Shown: in pieces, positions 25,942 to 27,424 of the stretch
Layout of the letters: each line of letters starts with the position of its first letter
How positions within the stretch are numbered: the first letter of the stretch is position 1
DNA from: CAZSSM01 sp964609385
Lineage (GTDB): Bacteria; Planctomycetota; Planctomycetia; Isosphaerales; Isosphaeraceae
DNA: 27,424 bases
Assembly: GCA_964609385.1 (NCBI GenBank)
Contig: CAZSSM010000089.1
Span: 1 to 27,424 of the forward strand
Direction of reading: 5' to 3'
Position numbers and translations under genes: made by a program
The notes under the pieces: model-generated
Database searches by the model: none
What the model saw: only the letters and a program-made list of their open reading frames with translations
Told to the model about the DNA's origin: nothing

Positions 25942-26266
25942 CTTTCCACTCGGTTGTCAGGAGGTGGCAAGAGGCCCCAATCCCTGACAGGCATGAGACT
26001 TCCGGCGAGATCTTTCCCGAACTACTTGGTCGGGTGAATTACTATAACTTTGTTCGCACGACACTCCGAAGAGCTTCGGTTTTCTAGGGTTTGTGCAACG
26101 GATTGTGTGACCAAACGAACCCTCTGATCTTCATCCAATCCTTTAAGTCCCCCGCAAGCGTCTCATTCGGGGCTGCTCCAAACGTTAGGCTTAATCTAGT
26201 CGTCAAGGCACTGAATAAATCGATCGATCGTTGGATTGGTGTGTGTAATATAAATTCGAGCTCCAT
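25942..26266. other. Intergenic region after tRNA-Pro
   Basis: This 325 bp, AT-richer than its surroundings from about 26030, separates the tRNA from the stop of the PIG-L gene. I find no gene, no repeat of the tRNA 3' end and no integrase, so no sign of an integrated element. A short minus-strand frame (26084-26266) has no support. Confidence 0.4.
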
Positions 26267-27076
26267 TTAAGCCGTTGGGCATCCTTGGAATATCGAAAAC
26301 TGCTCGATATATTTGTGACTACTCGTGTCATTTTGAGCTTCTTTGTGAGCATGGTGTTCCAGCGACCGTTCCATCTGCTCCAAGCCGCCGAATTGGAAGG
26401 CGATCTGCGAGGTGTAGCAGGCTGCTCCTCGGAGCTTTGTGCTCAGCGTGGAACTGACGTCGACAGCATGCAAGAGCGAATCCAAGGGATCGCCATCCGC
26501 ATCGGAGGCTGGTGTGCGGATCGCATATGGCATGTCTCGATATTGGAGGATGAGCGAGCCGAGGTCGGGTACGGTTTCCACCGCTCGGATCACCTGCAGG
26601 TGATCCACATGCTCGCCGATCCCTGTTGGGATGAAAGCGATGTCGGGGCGCAAGCGATCGCGCAATGCGGCCAGATCTCCCACTAGATCGTGCCAAACAT
26701 TGTCATTGGGTCCCATCCCACGAAACAGTTCGGGTGCCGAGCTATAGCCGCGGTGAGGGGCCTCGGGGTGATCGAGCCAAAGGACCTCGTTGGCCCCGAC
26801 GACTCGTGCGAAGGCCTCATCCTCATCGCGTCGGAGGGCCATGTAGTCGACGTCGGCCGACAACCCTTTATCGAGCTGGCAGGCCAGAGCAAACCCGGAT
26901 GGCGCCGAGACCGACTTCGTGAACGCGGTCGCGATCACCACCCGCCAGCCGAGCTGGACCATTAGGGCGACCGTGCCCCCACAAGAGAAGGCGGCGTCGT
27001 CGAGATGGGGAGAGAGGAAGAGTGCCACGCCGGAGCCGGACTCCTGCGATGGAGGACCAATCAGATCGCGCGTCAT
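26267..27076 (-). CDS. PIG-L family deacetylase
   Basis: A 269-residue zinc-dependent N-acetylglucosaminyl deacetylase-like protein. The zinc motif PHLDD (23-27; H24, D27) sits in LFLSPHLDDAAFSCGG, with a second ligand block GEHVDHLQV (155-162; H156, H159). Family members (MshB, BshB, PIG-L, teicoplanin deacetylases) remove acetyl from GlcNAc-containing sugars. The upstream glycosyltransferase supports a sugar-building role, as in MshA/MshB and BshA/BshB, though surface glycan synthesis is just as likely. The ATG at 27076 lies 8 bases after the upstream stop with GAG about 7 bases before it. An ATG at 27118 would overlap the upstream gene by 34 bases and has no ribosome-binding site. No signal peptide is seen. 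Confidence 0.88.
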   Translation of the reverse strand: MTRDLIGPPSQESGSGVALFLSPHLDDAAFSCGGTVALMVQLGWRVVIATAFTKSVSAPSGFALACQLDKGLSADVDYMALRRDEDEAFARVVGANEVLWLDHPEAPHRGYSSAPELFRGMGPNDNVWHDLVGDLAALRDRLRPDIAFIPTGIGEHVDHLQVIRAVETVPDLGSLILQYRDMPYAIRTPASDADGDPLDSLLHAVDVSSTLSTKLRGAACYTSQIAFQFGGLEQMERSLEHHAHKEAQNDTSSHKYIEQFSIFQGCPTA

Positions 27077-27084
27077 CGGAATTC

Positions 27085-27424
27085 TCAGAGCAGATGGGGG
27101 ACCTTCCGGAATCGGCATGTGGGATCGGCCGTATTAGCGTTGATCGACTCGATGTCGTAGAGGGCCGTCCAAGTATTGTCGGGAAGGGTTCCGGCAACGC
27201 ATCGGTACGCATCGACGATCTGCCGAGCGACGGCTGGCCAGCAGTAAAGGCGTCGCTCGTCGTCCATCGCCGAGAGGGCGAGCCGGGCTCGCAAGTCGTC
27301 GTCGTCGAGCACCCGAGCCAGAGCAGAGGCCAGCTGCTCGACGTCGCCCGGCTCGACCAGCAGACCGTTGCGCCCGTCCTTCAGGCAGTCAACCACACCG
27401 ATAGCCCGGCAAGAGACGCCCGGT
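27085..27424 (-). CDS. GT4-type glycosyltransferase, C-terminal part (runs off the right edge)
   Basis: The last 112 residues of a glycosyltransferase whose N-terminal part lies beyond the window. The first visible residues PGVSCRAIGVVDCLKDGRNG followed by LLVEPGDVEQLASALARVL match the end of the nucleotide-sugar-binding domain of GT4 family enzymes, which read PV(V/I)..-G-..-E-.-DG-NGLLV-. DDDDLRARLALSA and the helix YCWPAVARQIVDAYRC follow, as usual for GT4. It would transfer a sugar from an activated donor. Its stop at 27085 nearly abuts or overlaps the PIG-L gene, so the two are probably translated together. Confidence 0.85.
   Translation of the reverse strand, partial: PGVSCRAIGVVDCLKDGRNGLLVEPGDVEQLASALARVLDDDDLRARLALSAMDDERRLYCWPAVARQIVDAYRCVAGTLPDNTWTALYDIESINANTADPTCRFRKVPHLL

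Noticed and set aside
25867..26266. Integration site at tRNA-Pro
   Set aside because: No integrase and no repeat of the tRNA 3' end were seen downstream.
1..27424. CRISPR arrays, insertion sequences and phage modules
   Set aside because: No regularly spaced repeats, transposase motifs or phage genes were found on reading both strands.

Overview
The window looks like chromosomal DNA of a planctomycete, probably of the Isosphaera/Singulisphaera/Tautonia group. Markers are the planctomycete cytochrome-like DUF1587/1592/1588/1585 protein next to a Tat-exported DUF1552 (HXXSHH) protein, a PEP-CTERM anchored protein, a DNRLRE-type secreted protein, the futalosine (MqnE) route to menaquinone, small scattered transcription units, and high GC coding sequence rich in CGATCG-type words. 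The genus is inference; no rRNA is present.

Layout, left to right. 1-3353: two back-to-back hairpins, a glutathione S-transferase-like gene and a small coiled-coil/membrane protein (both minus), then a secreted protein of unknown function and a Fur-family regulator (both plus). 3354-6598: a DNRLRE-type exported protein (minus), a 1.3 kb gene-poor stretch, and an unusual peptidoglycan-binding-like plus NlpC/P60-like protein without a signal peptide. 6622-10495: three minus-strand genes, namely an alkaline-phosphatase-superfamily phosphodiesterase, a SAM methyltransferase and mqnE. 11105-15888: a plus-strand run of a PEP-CTERM protein, the DUF1592-type c-heme protein and its DUF1552 partner. 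16321-20934: a 1537-residue membrane protein carrying a textbook voltage-sensor domain but no recognisable pore. 21014-25808: a CstA carbon-starvation transporter (minus), an EgtB-like nonheme iron enzyme (plus) and pyrF (minus). 25867-25941: tRNA-Pro(GGG) with its own promoter. 26267-27424: a PIG-L deacetylase and the C-terminal end of a GT4 glycosyltransferase (minus), an operon entering from the right edge.

Genes that clearly work together are few: the DUF1592/DUF1552 pair (106 bp apart), and the glycosyltransferase/PIG-L pair (adjacent or overlapping). MqnE points to menaquinone respiration, CstA to peptide or pyruvate uptake in starvation, and Fur to metal or peroxide regulation. The most unusual object is the giant voltage-sensor protein, followed by the leaderless peptidoglycan-hydrolase-like protein. 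No CRISPR array, insertion sequence, integrase or phage module was seen.
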